Shown: positions 1-8,647 of the stretch, in pieces | How the letters are laid out: each line of letters begins with the position of its first letter | Numbering within the stretch: position 1 is the stretch's first letter | From: Candidatus Woesearchaeota archaeon | GTDB lineage: Archaea > Nanobdellota > Nanobdellia > Woesearchaeales > SKGA01 | DNA length: 46,986 bases | Direction of reading: 5' to 3' | NCBI GenBank assembly: GCA_016926395.1 | Contig: JAFGOT010000031.1 | Span: 1-46,986, forward strand | The notes under the pieces: model-generated | Told to the model about the DNA's origin: nothing | Database searches by the model: none | Seen by the model: the letters and a program-made list of their open reading frames with translations, nothing else | Made by a program: the position numbers and the translations under genes

Positions 1-1662
1 ATGACTGGTTGTCATGGTTTTTGTGAACAAGGACCTATTGTTGTAATCAAACCAGAAAATATTTTTTATACAAAAGTAAAACCTGAGGATTGTGGTGATA
101 TTTTAAATGGTGTTGAATCAGGTGTTCCAGTCAACAGACTTCTTTTTAGAGAGGCACAACCAATAGATGGATCATCAGTTAACTCACCTCAAATTCAAAC
201 TCATGTTAAAGAAGTTGACTTCTACAAATTTCAGACAAGATACTTGCTTCGTCGAACAGGAGAAATTGATCCGTTTAATATTCATGATTTTCTAATGTTC
301 GGTGGGTTTCAAGGATTGCACAATGCTCTTGAGATGAAACCGCAAGAAGTTATTCAAACAGTTCTTGATAGTGGTCTTCGTGGCCGTGGTGGAGCTGGTT
401 TTCTAACAGGAAAAAAATGGTCTTTTTTGGCTAATGCAAAAGATGATGTAAAATTTTTAGTTGTAAATGCTGATGAAGGTGACCCTGGATCATTTATGGA
501 CCGAACATTAATGGAGGGTGATCCATTCTCATTAATTGAAGGTTTGCTAATTGCATCATATGCAACAGGTGCAAAGCAAGGTTATATTTATGTTCGAGCA
601 GAATATCCTGAAGCAGTTAATGTTTTAAAACATGTAATAAAAACTTGTTATGATAAAAATTATTTAGGTAAAAATATTCTTGGAAGAAAAGGATTTGATT
701 TTGATCTTGCTTTATTCTTAGGAGCTGGTGCTTTTGTATGTGGCGAAGAGACTGCTTTACTTAATAGTATTGAAGGCAAGCGTGGCATGCCAAGATTCAA
801 ACCTCCCTTTCCTGCACAAAAAGGTTTATTTGGAAAACCAACAAATATTAACAATGTTAAAACTTATGCTTATTCATCTCACATTCTTAGAGAAGGTCCT
901 GAATCTTTCAAAAAATATGGAAAAGAAGATTGTCCTGGAACTGCTGTTCTTTCTTTGACTGGAAAAGTCAATAATACTGGTATTGTTGAAGTACCTATGG
1001 GAACTAGCCTTCATGATTTGGTTTTCAAAATTGGTGATGGTGTTAAAGGCGGGAAAAAAGTTAAAGCTGTTCTTACTGGAGGACCATCTGGCGGTGCTAT
1101 TCCTGCTGACAAATTAGATATTGGTGTTGACTTTGATTCATTAAATAAAGCTGGAACTATTATGGGTTCTGGTGGGGTAATGGTTGTTGATGAAACGGAC
1201 TCCATGGTTGAGTTGGCGGATTTTTTTGTTCAATTTTCCATGTCTGAAAGTTGTGGTAAATGTGTTCCTTGTCGTGAAGGAACTTTGCGTATGCATGAAA
1301 TACTAAAAAAGATTCTTGATGGTAAAGGTGAAGAATCCGATCTTGATCTTTTAGAAAGACTTGCAAGTTATATGAAAAATACAGCTCTTTGTGGTCTTGG
1401 ACAAACTGCGCCTAATCCTGTTCTCTCAACTTTAAAACATTTCAAGAATGAGTATCTTGATCTGATTAATAATAAGCATAAAGTAAAATATTTCATAACT
1501 GATAGGTGTGTTGGTTGTCATATTTGTGCGAAAAATTGTCCAGTTCAATGTATATCTGGTAAACCTAAAGAACATCACGTAATTAACCAAGACAAATGTA
1601 TAAAATGTGGTAAGTGTTTTGAAGTTTGTCCAATAAAAGCAATAGATAGGTTGGTGGAATAA
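1..1662 (+). CDS. NuoF/HydB-like NAD(P)H-binding subunit of a multimeric [FeFe] hydrogenase, N-terminus probably truncated by the window edge
   Basis: GRGGAGFLTGKKW and ESCGKCVPCREGT motifs of NuoF, C-terminal 2x[4Fe4S] ferredoxin (CVGCHICAKNCP, CIKCGKCFEVCP). Begins inside a thioredoxin-like 2Fe2S domain (TGCHGFCEQGPIVVI), so the first Met is probably internal. Confidence 0.93.
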   Translation: MTGCHGFCEQGPIVVIKPENIFYTKVKPEDCGDILNGVESGVPVNRLLFREAQPIDGSSVNSPQIQTHVKEVDFYKFQTRYLLRRTGEIDPFNIHDFLMFGGFQGLHNALEMKPQEVIQTVLDSGLRGRGGAGFLTGKKWSFLANAKDDVKFLVVNADEGDPGSFMDRTLMEGDPFSLIEGLLIASYATGAKQGYIYVRAEYPEAVNVLKHVIKTCYDKNYLGKNILGRKGFDFDLALFLGAGAFVCGEETALLNSIEGKRGMPRFKPPFPAQKGLFGKPTNINNVKTYAYSSHILREGPESFKKYGKEDCPGTAVLSLTGKVNNTGIVEVPMGTSLHDLVFKIGDGVKGGKKVKAVLTGGPSGGAIPADKLDIGVDFDSLNKAGTIMGSGGVMVVDETDSMVELADFFVQFSMSESCGKCVPCREGTLRMHEILKKILDGKGEESDLDLLERLASYMKNTALCGLGQTAPNPVLSTLKHFKNEYLDLINNKHKVKYFITDRCVGCHICAKNCPVQCISGKPKEHHVINQDKCIKCGKCFEVCPIKAIDRLVE

Positions 1663-3380
1663 TGACAAAGAAAGTAACAATCACAGTTGATGGACAAAAA
1701 ATAAAAGCCAACGAAGGAGATAATTTGCTTGTTGTTTGTAAAAAGAATAATATTAACATTCCTCATCTTTGCTATTATGAAAGACTTCTTCCACAGGGAA
1801 GATGTAGATTGTGTGTTGTTGAAATTGAAGGTGGAAGAAAGCCTGTAACTTCTTGTACTACAACTGTTACTGATGGTATGGTTGTTAAAACTCATAGTAA
1901 AACTCTTCTTGAATCAAGAAAATTAAGCATGGAGCTAATTCTTGCGAATCATGATCGTAATTGTACTAGTTGTGTAAATAATCTGCATTGTAAACTTCAA
2001 AATTATGCTGATTCTCTTGGTGTTGAAGAGCAAGTATTTGGTGGCGGTCATCGAAAAGAATTTGATTTGGATTTTTCAAGTCATTCAATTGTTCGGGATA
2101 ATAACAAATGCATTTTATGTGGTAGGTGTTATAATGTTTGTAATGATCTGCAAACTGTTTATGCAATTGGACTCCAAGGTCGTGGTCATGGTTCATATGT
2201 TGCGCCTCCATTAAAACAAAATATGATGGAAAGTAATTGTGTTAATTGTGGTCAATGCGTGATTGCTTGTCCTACAGGTGCGTTATATGAAAAAAGAGAA
2301 CTGCAGCCTGTTATTGATGCATTAAATTCTGGTAAACATGTTATTGCTCAGACAGCTCCTTCTATTCGAGCTGCTCTTGGAGAATCTTTTGGAATGAAAC
2401 CAGGAACTCCTGTGACTGGGAAAATGGTTGCTGCTCTTCGTCGTCTTGGTTTTACAAAAGTTTTTGATACGGATTTAGCAGCTGACATGACTATTATTGA
2501 GGAAGCAACAGAGTTTGTTAAACGTTTCAAAGCAAAAAAGAATCTTCCTATGATTACTACTTGTTGTCCTGCGTGGGTTAAATTTGGTGAACAATTTTTC
2601 TTCGAACAACTTAATCACATGTCTAGTTGTCGTAGTCCTCAAGCTATGATGGCAAGTCTTATTAAAACTTATTATGCTAAGAAAAATAAAATTAATCCTA
2701 AAGATATAATTGTTGTTGACATAATGCCTTGTACTGCTAAGAAATTTGAAATAAGAAGACCTGAATTCGCAGGAGAAGCAGATTATGTTTTAACAACCGT
2801 TGAACTTGCAAAATTAATCAAATTATTTAATATTGATTTCTTAGATTTACCTGACGAAGAATTTGACAATCCATTAGGTAAAAGCACTGGTGCTGGAGAT
2901 ATTTTTGGTCGAAGCGGTGGTGTTATGGAAGCTGCTCTTCGTAGTGCAGCCGACATGTTAACTGGTAAAAATTTACAACACGTAGATTATCATGCTATTC
3001 GAGGTCTTGAAACTTGCAAAGAAGCAGAGCTTGAGCTTGCTGGTGAAAAAATTAAAATCGCTGTAGTTCACACTCTTGGTGAAGCAAGAAAAATAATGGA
3101 AGACATTCGAGCTGGTGAATCTCCTTATCATTTTATTGAAATAATGGCTTGTTATGGTGGTTGTATTGGTGGTGGTGGTCAACCTAGAGTTGATGATATT
3201 GATGAAGTTTTGCCTAAACGTGCTGCTGCTCTTAACAAAGAAGATAAAAGTAAAAAAATTAGAAAATCACATAAAAACCCTTATGCTCTAAAAATTTATA
3301 AAGACTTTATTGGAGAACCAGGCGGCAAGAACGCACATAAATTATTGCACACAAAATACACAAAAAGAGAGCATTTATAA
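1662..3380 (+). CDS. hydA: [FeFe] hydrogenase catalytic subunit (HydA-like, with 2Fe2S, His-Cys 4Fe4S and 2x4Fe4S N-terminal domains)
   Basis: H-cluster motifs TTCCPAW (L1), MPCTAKKFE (L2), EIMACYGGCIGGGGQP (L3); N-terminal HLCYYERLLPQGRCRLC 2Fe2S and HDRNCTSCVNNLHC motifs; start overlaps the upstream stop. Confidence 0.96.
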   Translation: MTKKVTITVDGQKIKANEGDNLLVVCKKNNINIPHLCYYERLLPQGRCRLCVVEIEGGRKPVTSCTTTVTDGMVVKTHSKTLLESRKLSMELILANHDRNCTSCVNNLHCKLQNYADSLGVEEQVFGGGHRKEFDLDFSSHSIVRDNNKCILCGRCYNVCNDLQTVYAIGLQGRGHGSYVAPPLKQNMMESNCVNCGQCVIACPTGALYEKRELQPVIDALNSGKHVIAQTAPSIRAALGESFGMKPGTPVTGKMVAALRRLGFTKVFDTDLAADMTIIEEATEFVKRFKAKKNLPMITTCCPAWVKFGEQFFFEQLNHMSSCRSPQAMMASLIKTYYAKKNKINPKDIIVVDIMPCTAKKFEIRRPEFAGEADYVLTTVELAKLIKLFNIDFLDLPDEEFDNPLGKSTGAGDIFGRSGGVMEAALRSAADMLTGKNLQHVDYHAIRGLETCKEAELELAGEKIKIAVVHTLGEARKIMEDIRAGESPYHFIEIMACYGGCIGGGGQPRVDDIDEVLPKRAAALNKEDKSKKIRKSHKNPYALKIYKDFIGEPGGKNAHKLLHTKYTKREHL

Positions 3381-3404
3381 TTCTCTTTGTAAGTTTCTTA
3401 ATTT

Positions 3405-4604
3405 ATGAAGAACAAATTATGGACTAAAGATTTTTCGCTGTTATTTTCTGGTGCTTTGGTTTCTGGTTTGGGTTCTTATGCTACTTCTGTTGCTTTAGGT
3501 TTTTTCTTATTGGATTTAACTGGTTCAACTTCTTTGATGGCAACTCTTCTTTCTATTGATTTTTTGGTTTTTGCTTTAGTCCTGCCTTTTGGTGGTTTGT
3601 TCGCAGATTTTTTTCAAAGAAACAAGTTAATGTTTTTTGCTGATATTATTAGGGGTGTTGTCGTTTTACTATTTGCATTTTTAGTTTTTAGAAATATTGT
3701 TCCTATTTGGTTTGTGGTTATAACAGTAATTTTTATTGGTTCAGGTCGAGGATTGATGAACCCAACTGTTAATTCATATACTCCAGATATTGTCAAGAAA
3801 AATAACTTACGAAGAGCAAATAGTTTCATGATGCTTTCTGATTCTGCTTCAAGTATTTTTGGCAGAGGAATTGGTGGTTTTTTATTGCAAACTTTTGGAG
3901 CTCCATTGCTATTCTTTTTTGATGGTTTAACTTATTTATTCTCCGGTATTTCTGAGTTATTTATTTCTGAGAAACGAGCGAAGAAAAAAATTAATCCAAA
4001 AAAATCTTTTTCTATGATTGCTCAAGGATTTTCTTATTTACTAAAGCACAGGTCTGCACTTCTTTTTGTAATCTTTGCAGGTGTTTCAAACTTATTTAAT
4101 GCAGTTGCTGCCATAACTTTTATTCCTTTTTTTGATTCTTATTTTTCTGCAAGTTTTTATGGTTTGTTTTTAGCTTTTTTTGGAATAGCCTATATTGTTG
4201 GAACGTTTATTGCAAGTTATATTCCAAAGAAATATTCGAAATCTAGTTTTATCTTTTCTATTTCATTTTGGCCTTTGGCTGCAGGTGCGGCTTTCTTTTT
4301 TCATTCCTTTATATCAATTTCACTTATTTATGCTATTGCTGGTTTGTTTAATGGTATTAGTAATAATTTTTTACGTTCCATTTTTCAAGTACTGGGTCCT
4401 AAAGAATTACGTGCACGAGTAAATGCTTCCGCCATGCTTTTTATTAGAATCTCCTGGCCTGTTGGAATTTTTATTGGTGGTTTGTTATCTTCTGTATTTT
4501 CATTTGCTTTTGTTATTGCAGGATCTTATTTTGTTGGTGCTTTTGTTACTATTCTATTCATTTTGTTTACTTCCATGGTTTCTGTTCTAAAAGTCTTAGA
4601 TTGA
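3405..4604 (+). CDS. MFS transporter
   Basis: About 12 hydrophobic segments, MFS-type GGLFADFFQRNK loop motif. Confidence 0.85.
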   Translation: MKNKLWTKDFSLLFSGALVSGLGSYATSVALGFFLLDLTGSTSLMATLLSIDFLVFALVLPFGGLFADFFQRNKLMFFADIIRGVVVLLFAFLVFRNIVPIWFVVITVIFIGSGRGLMNPTVNSYTPDIVKKNNLRRANSFMMLSDSASSIFGRGIGGFLLQTFGAPLLFFFDGLTYLFSGISELFISEKRAKKKINPKKSFSMIAQGFSYLLKHRSALLFVIFAGVSNLFNAVAAITFIPFFDSYFSASFYGLFLAFFGIAYIVGTFIASYIPKKYSKSSFIFSISFWPLAAGAAFFFHSFISISLIYAIAGLFNGISNNFLRSIFQVLGPKELRARVNASAMLFIRISWPVGIFIGGLLSSVFSFAFVIAGSYFVGAFVTILFILFTSMVSVLKVLD

Positions 4605-4687
4605 TCATTTTTCAAAAATTATTTGTTTAAACTTAACTAAGTAGTGGTTACATTCTTTTTTAAACTTCGAAATTGCCATTATATTTA

Positions 4688-5662
4688 ATGTTGATTGATG
4701 ACCTAAAAGAAAAAGCTAAAGCTTCTAAAAAAACTATTGTCCTGCCCGAAGGATGTGATGATAGAGTTCTAAATGCAGCTTGTATTGCTCATGCTGATAA
4801 TTTAGCAGAAATAATTATTTTAGGTGATATTGATAAAATTAAATGGCGTGCCGGTGAGTTGAATCTTAACTTAGATGGTGTTAGTATTATTGATCCAAAA
4901 AATAGTCAATATAATCAAACTTTTTCTGATGTTCTTTATGGGCTTAGAAAACATAAAGGTCTAACTCCTATTCAAGCAAGTGACTTAGTTAAACAACCAT
5001 GTTATTTTGCTACAATGATGGTTCATCAAGGAATTGCAGATGGCTATGTCAGCGGTGCAGCTCATACAACTGCTGACACTCTTCGTCCTGCTCTTCAAGT
5101 TATAAAAACTCCTGATAAAGAAACTGTTGCTTCTAGTTTTTTTATTATGATCACTCCTGAAGATAAAATTTATTTCTTTGCTGATTGTGGTTTTGTGAAA
5201 AATCCAACGGATAAAGAACTTGCATCCATTGCTATTGCAACAGCTGATTCAGCTAAGTCTTTTGGTTTTACACCTAAAGTTGCGATGCTTTCATTTTCTA
5301 CAAAAGGAAGTGCAAAAGATCCTTTAGTTGATAAGGTTATTAGTGCTACAAGTATTGTAAAACAAAAAAGACCTGATATTCTAATTGACGGTGAATTACA
5401 ACTTGATGCTGCAATTGTTCCTGATGTTGCGAAAAAGAAATGTCCAATATCTCCTATTCAAGGCGATGCTAATGTTTTAATTTTTCCAGATTTACAATCC
5501 GGTAATATTGGTTACAAATTAGTCCAGCGTTTTGCTCATGCTAAAGCTGTTGGACCTATTGTTCAAGGTTTAAACAAACCTGTTAATGATTTGAGTCGTG
5601 GTTGTAGTGTTGAAGATATTGTTGATGTAATCGCAATAACTGCAGTTTCTTCAAAACAGTAA
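4688..5662 (+). CDS. pta: phosphate acetyltransferase
   Basis: Pta family motifs (IVLPEGCDDRVLNAA, VSGAAHTTADTLRPALQ, DGELQLDAAIVPDVA, NVLIFPDLQSGNIGYKLVQR). ATG at 4688 preferred over the upstream TTG at 4673. Confidence 0.94.
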   Translation: MLIDDLKEKAKASKKTIVLPEGCDDRVLNAACIAHADNLAEIIILGDIDKIKWRAGELNLNLDGVSIIDPKNSQYNQTFSDVLYGLRKHKGLTPIQASDLVKQPCYFATMMVHQGIADGYVSGAAHTTADTLRPALQVIKTPDKETVASSFFIMITPEDKIYFFADCGFVKNPTDKELASIAIATADSAKSFGFTPKVAMLSFSTKGSAKDPLVDKVISATSIVKQKRPDILIDGELQLDAAIVPDVAKKKCPISPIQGDANVLIFPDLQSGNIGYKLVQRFAHAKAVGPIVQGLNKPVNDLSRGCSVEDIVDVIAITAVSSKQ

Positions 5663-5709
5663 CCTTTAAGAGTCTTTCATAAACCCTTGTGGTTTGTGAG
5701 GTTTTTGTT

Positions 5710-6849
5710 ATGAATATCTTAGTAATTAATAGTGGAAGTTCATCTTTAAAGTTTCAATTAATTAACCCTGCTACTGAAGAAGTTATTACCAAAGGCGGTG
5801 TTGATGGCATTGGTCTTGAAATTTGTAAGGTTAAAATTGACGGCACAGAAGATGTTATTTTTTTAGAAAATCATAAAGCAGCATTAAATTATGTTCTTGA
5901 AAGAATTGATAAGTCTCAAATAGAAGCGGTTGGTCATCGTGTTGTTCATGGTGGTGAATATTATTCTTCTCCTGCTATTGTTGACGAAACTTTAATTAAA
6001 CGTGTTACTGAGTTAAGTGAGCTTGCTCCTCTTCATAATCCTGCTAATATTCAAGGCATTATTGCTTGTCAAGAAGTTTTGCCAGGTGTTAAACAAGTTG
6101 CAGTTTTTGATACTGCCTATCATCAGACTATTCCTCCCAAGGCTTACATGTATGGTATTCCTTATGAGTATTATGAGCGTCACAAGATAAGAAAATATGG
6201 TTTTCATGGAACAAGTCATAAATATATTATGCAAAAAACAAGAGATCTTTTAAATAAAGATCCTATCACGATGATTTCTTGTCACATTGGTAATGGTTCA
6301 AGTATTGCTGCAATAAAAGATAATCTTTCTGTCGATACTTCTATGGGCTTCACTCCTTTACCTGGTATTGTTATGGGTACTAGATGTGGTGATATTGACC
6401 CTGAGATTGTTTCTTATTTAGAAACTAAAGAAGGTCTTAGTCCAAATAGTGTAAAAAATATTTTGAATACAAAAAGCGGTCTTCTTGGAGTTAGTGGTAG
6501 TTCTGATATGAGAATTATTTATCAACGAGCTGAAGAAGGAGATTTTAGAGCAAAATTGGCAATTGATATTTTGGCTTATGATATCGCAAAATACGTTGCT
6601 GCTTATGCTGGAATTTTGGGTCCTGTTGATGCAATTACTTTCACTGCGGGTCTTGGAGAGAATGCATTTTATCTAAGAGAAAAGGTTATTCATTATTTTA
6701 ATACTCGAGATGTTAGTCTTGATGTTGAACGTAATAAAAGAAATGAAACTGTGATTTCAACACTTGATTCGGTTACTAAAGTTCTTGTTATTCCAACAAA
6801 TGAAGAATTAATGATTGCTAAAGAAACGGCTAATGTATTGACACATTAG
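5710..6849 (+). CDS. ackA: acetate kinase
   Basis: MNILVINSGSSSLKFQL, GHRVVHGG, KYGFHGTSHKY, CHIGNGSS, DTSMGFTPLPG motifs. ATG at 5710 preferred over the ORF-track start. Confidence 0.96.
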   Translation: MNILVINSGSSSLKFQLINPATEEVITKGGVDGIGLEICKVKIDGTEDVIFLENHKAALNYVLERIDKSQIEAVGHRVVHGGEYYSSPAIVDETLIKRVTELSELAPLHNPANIQGIIACQEVLPGVKQVAVFDTAYHQTIPPKAYMYGIPYEYYERHKIRKYGFHGTSHKYIMQKTRDLLNKDPITMISCHIGNGSSIAAIKDNLSVDTSMGFTPLPGIVMGTRCGDIDPEIVSYLETKEGLSPNSVKNILNTKSGLLGVSGSSDMRIIYQRAEEGDFRAKLAIDILAYDIAKYVAAYAGILGPVDAITFTAGLGENAFYLREKVIHYFNTRDVSLDVERNKRNETVISTLDSVTKVLVIPTNEELMIAKETANVLTH

Positions 6850-6854
6850 TTTTT

Positions 6855-7628
6855 TTATTTTCCTTCTATTTTTTTCAAAAGGCAAAAATCATACACGTCT
6901 TTTTCTATATTATATTGTTCTATGTTATGTATGTATGATGTTTCTATAATTTCTCTTAAATTATTCAGATTGTCTTTTGGATGGTAACTTGTTCCGCCTT
7001 TTATTATTTGATTTCTTAAAAACTCAAAAACCGGATTAATTCCAATGTTAAGTTTATTTGATTTCGAAATTATTTTTCCAAATTTATTTTCAAGTAATGG
7101 CCAGAAAGATTCAACATTTACGGTGTCTTCGGGTTTTATTTCTATTTTCGCTTTTGTTTGTATTTCATCTGCTGTTATTTCCAATTCTGATAATTTTACT
7201 TTGTGTATGTCGTTAATTAGTTTTTCTCTAACTTTTTCTTCTATTCTTGTATATAATTCTGGTTGATGTCTGGTAAATGTCATTAAGAAAATATTTTTTT
7301 GCTCATATAATCCATCTTGAATTATTTGAATAATGTTTGCATGGTGTCCTTTTGAAACATGATACCCCTAGTCAAATTTATTTTTAATCATCTTTCCTAT
7401 GCTGTTTCCATATGCTACTTTAAACTCTGTAAATGGTATTGTTTCAACTAATATGTCTGCATCAATTGTTGGTCTTAGAAGGTCTTGGAATTGGCTTAAT
7501 GCGTAAATTTGAACTGCTAAACCTCCTACTATTGCATAGTTTTCACTGGTTTGTTTGATTTCTTCTTCGTGTTTTGCTAGTGTAAACAGTGCTGTTTTAG
7601 CTATTTTCGATTTAATATTTGCAACCAA
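6855..7628 (-). pseudogene. MNT/AbiEii-like nucleotidyltransferase-type protein interrupted by one in-frame TAG (7368..7370)
   Basis: The two track ORFs (7368..7628 and 6855..7283) are in the same frame. The sequence between reads KNKFD*GYHVSKGHHANIIQIIQDGLYEQKNIFLMTFTRHQ with only one stop. N-terminal YAIVGGLAVQIY...RPTIDADIL resembles a minimal nucleotidyltransferase core. Confidence 0.6.
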
Positions 7629-7755
7629 AGTAGTCTTCTTATTGTTGTTTGATTTATAAACATTTCCTTTATGTTACTACTTCATAGTGCTCTATTTTTA
7701 AATAGGCAGAATAGTTTTATTTAAAAATGGTCCTTGATTGTCTTTATTAATCTTT

Positions 7756-7837
7756 GCCAAAGTCGCATAATCCGGTATTGCGCCAGTCTCGAAAACTGGT
7801 TCCTTTGGAATTCCCGGTTCAAATCCGGGCTTTGGCG
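7756..7837 (+). tRNA. tRNA-Ser(CGA)
   Basis: Acceptor GCCAAAG/CTTTGGC, D stem GCA/TGC, anticodon arm CCAGT-CTCGAAA-ACTGG, type II variable arm TTCC-TTT-GGAA, T arm CCCGG-TTCAAAT-CCGGG, discriminator G. CCA not encoded (followed by CTT). Confidence 0.93.
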
Positions 7838-7930
7838 CTTTTTGTATTTCTCTAGCATCATTCTCAATTTAATCAGAAAAGTGACAAGATTGGTTTGTGC
7901 CAATCATTTTCAAAGAAAATTATTGTGTCA

Positions 7931-7951
7931 CAAATCCGGGCTTTGGCGCCA
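7931..7951 (+). repeat. Second copy of the tRNA-Ser 3' end, this one followed by CCA
   Basis: CAAATCCGGGCTTTGGCGC (19 nt) is identical to 7820..7838; here it runs into GCGCCA, giving discriminator G plus CCA. Confidence 0.9.
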
Positions 7952-8020
7952 TTTACAACCTCTATTGAAAACCTTTATAAAAGAAATATTGATTCTTCTA
8001 ACTACTGAATTTATTCTATG

Positions 8021-8148
8021 CGGGAGTAGTTCAGCCTGGTTAGATCGCCACGCTCATAAATGCTTGTTGAGCGATGAGACGTAATTGTCAATGATTATCA
8101 ACATGTGGTGCACCGTGGAAGTCCGGAGTTCAAATCTCCGCTCCCGCA
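8021..8148 (+). tRNA. tRNA with CAT anticodon (elongator Met or Ile2 type) containing an intron of about 54 nt near position 37/38
   Basis: Acceptor GCGGGAG/CTCCCGC, anticodon stem CCACG (8048-8052)/CGTGG (8114-8118), loop CTCATA, T arm CGGAG-TTCAAAT-CTCCG, discriminator A. Intron approx 8059..8112, boundaries uncertain. TATA-like CTTTATAAAAG about 45 bp upstream. Confidence 0.85.
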
Positions 8149-8150
8149 CT

Positions 8151-8561
8151 TTATTCTAGTGCTTTTATTATCTTCTCAGCTGATAGAATCCGTTCTTCTT
8201 CAGGAATATCATATTGTTTCCAATGTTTTATTCCATCGTTTTCATATCTGGGAATTATGTGAATGTGGGTGTGAAATATTACTTGTCCTGCTTCTGGTTT
8301 TGTATTGACAATTATATTGAATCCTTTAGCATCAAGGCCCTTCATACATGCAGTTCCTATTTTTTGTATAACTTCAAGAGTTGAGCATCCCAGTTCTTTA
8401 TTCATGCTTAGTATGTCTTCTGAGTGTTCTTTAGGAATTATTACTGTGTGTCCTTTGTTTGCGGGTTTTAGGTCTTCAAATGCAACAAATTTATTGTCCT
8501 CATACACTTTAATTGAGGGAATTTCGCCTTTTATGATTTTACAAAATATGCAGTTTTCCAT
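8151..8561 (-). CDS. HIT family (histidine triad) protein
   Basis: CIFCKIIKGEIPS, HTVIIPKEH and HTHIHIIPR motifs. Confidence 0.95.
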   Translation of the reverse strand: MENCIFCKIIKGEIPSIKVYEDNKFVAFEDLKPANKGHTVIIPKEHSEDILSMNKELGCSTLEVIQKIGTACMKGLDAKGFNIIVNTKPEAGQVIFHTHIHIIPRYENDGIKHWKQYDIPEEERILSAEKIIKALE

Positions 8562-8600
8562 GTTTTTTACCCCTTAAATCTATTATATTAACGTGTCGAA

Positions 8601-8616
8601 GTCACTACTTAGTGAC
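8601..8616. promoter_or_regulatory. Perfect palindrome GTCACTA-CT-TAGTGAC just upstream of a TATA-like TTTATAAATA; candidate operator
   Basis: 7-bp arms, 2-nt centre, a few bp 5' of TATA-like sequence (about 8622) for the gene at 8648. Confidence 0.5.
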
Positions 8617-8647
8617 GAAATGTTTATAAATATGATTTTCCCTCCTT

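Noticed and set aside
660-3182. Multiple short ORFs antisense or out of frame to the hydrogenase genes (e.g. 660..854, 1432..1680, 1575..1895, 1966..2211, 2973..3182)
   Set aside because: Fully inside strongly supported genes; low-complexity translations expected by chance from the codon bias.
7891-7903. Possible third, intermediate tRNA-Ser tail copy (TTTGTGCCA), which would give two units of about 55 bp
   Set aside because: The match to TTTGGCGCCA is short and the spacings (about 62 and 49) are unequal; could be chance.
8059-8112. C/D-box sRNA inside the tRNA intron (GCGATGA, ATGATTA, GTCA)
   Set aside because: C-box-like sequence is imperfect and no convincing D/D' box spacing; not supportable by eye.
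7734-8308. Track ORFs 7734..8084 and 8105..8308 on the plus strand
   Set aside because: They overlap the tRNA-Ser, the CCA repeat unit, the tRNA-Met-type gene and the HIT gene on the opposite strand; no protein-like motifs.
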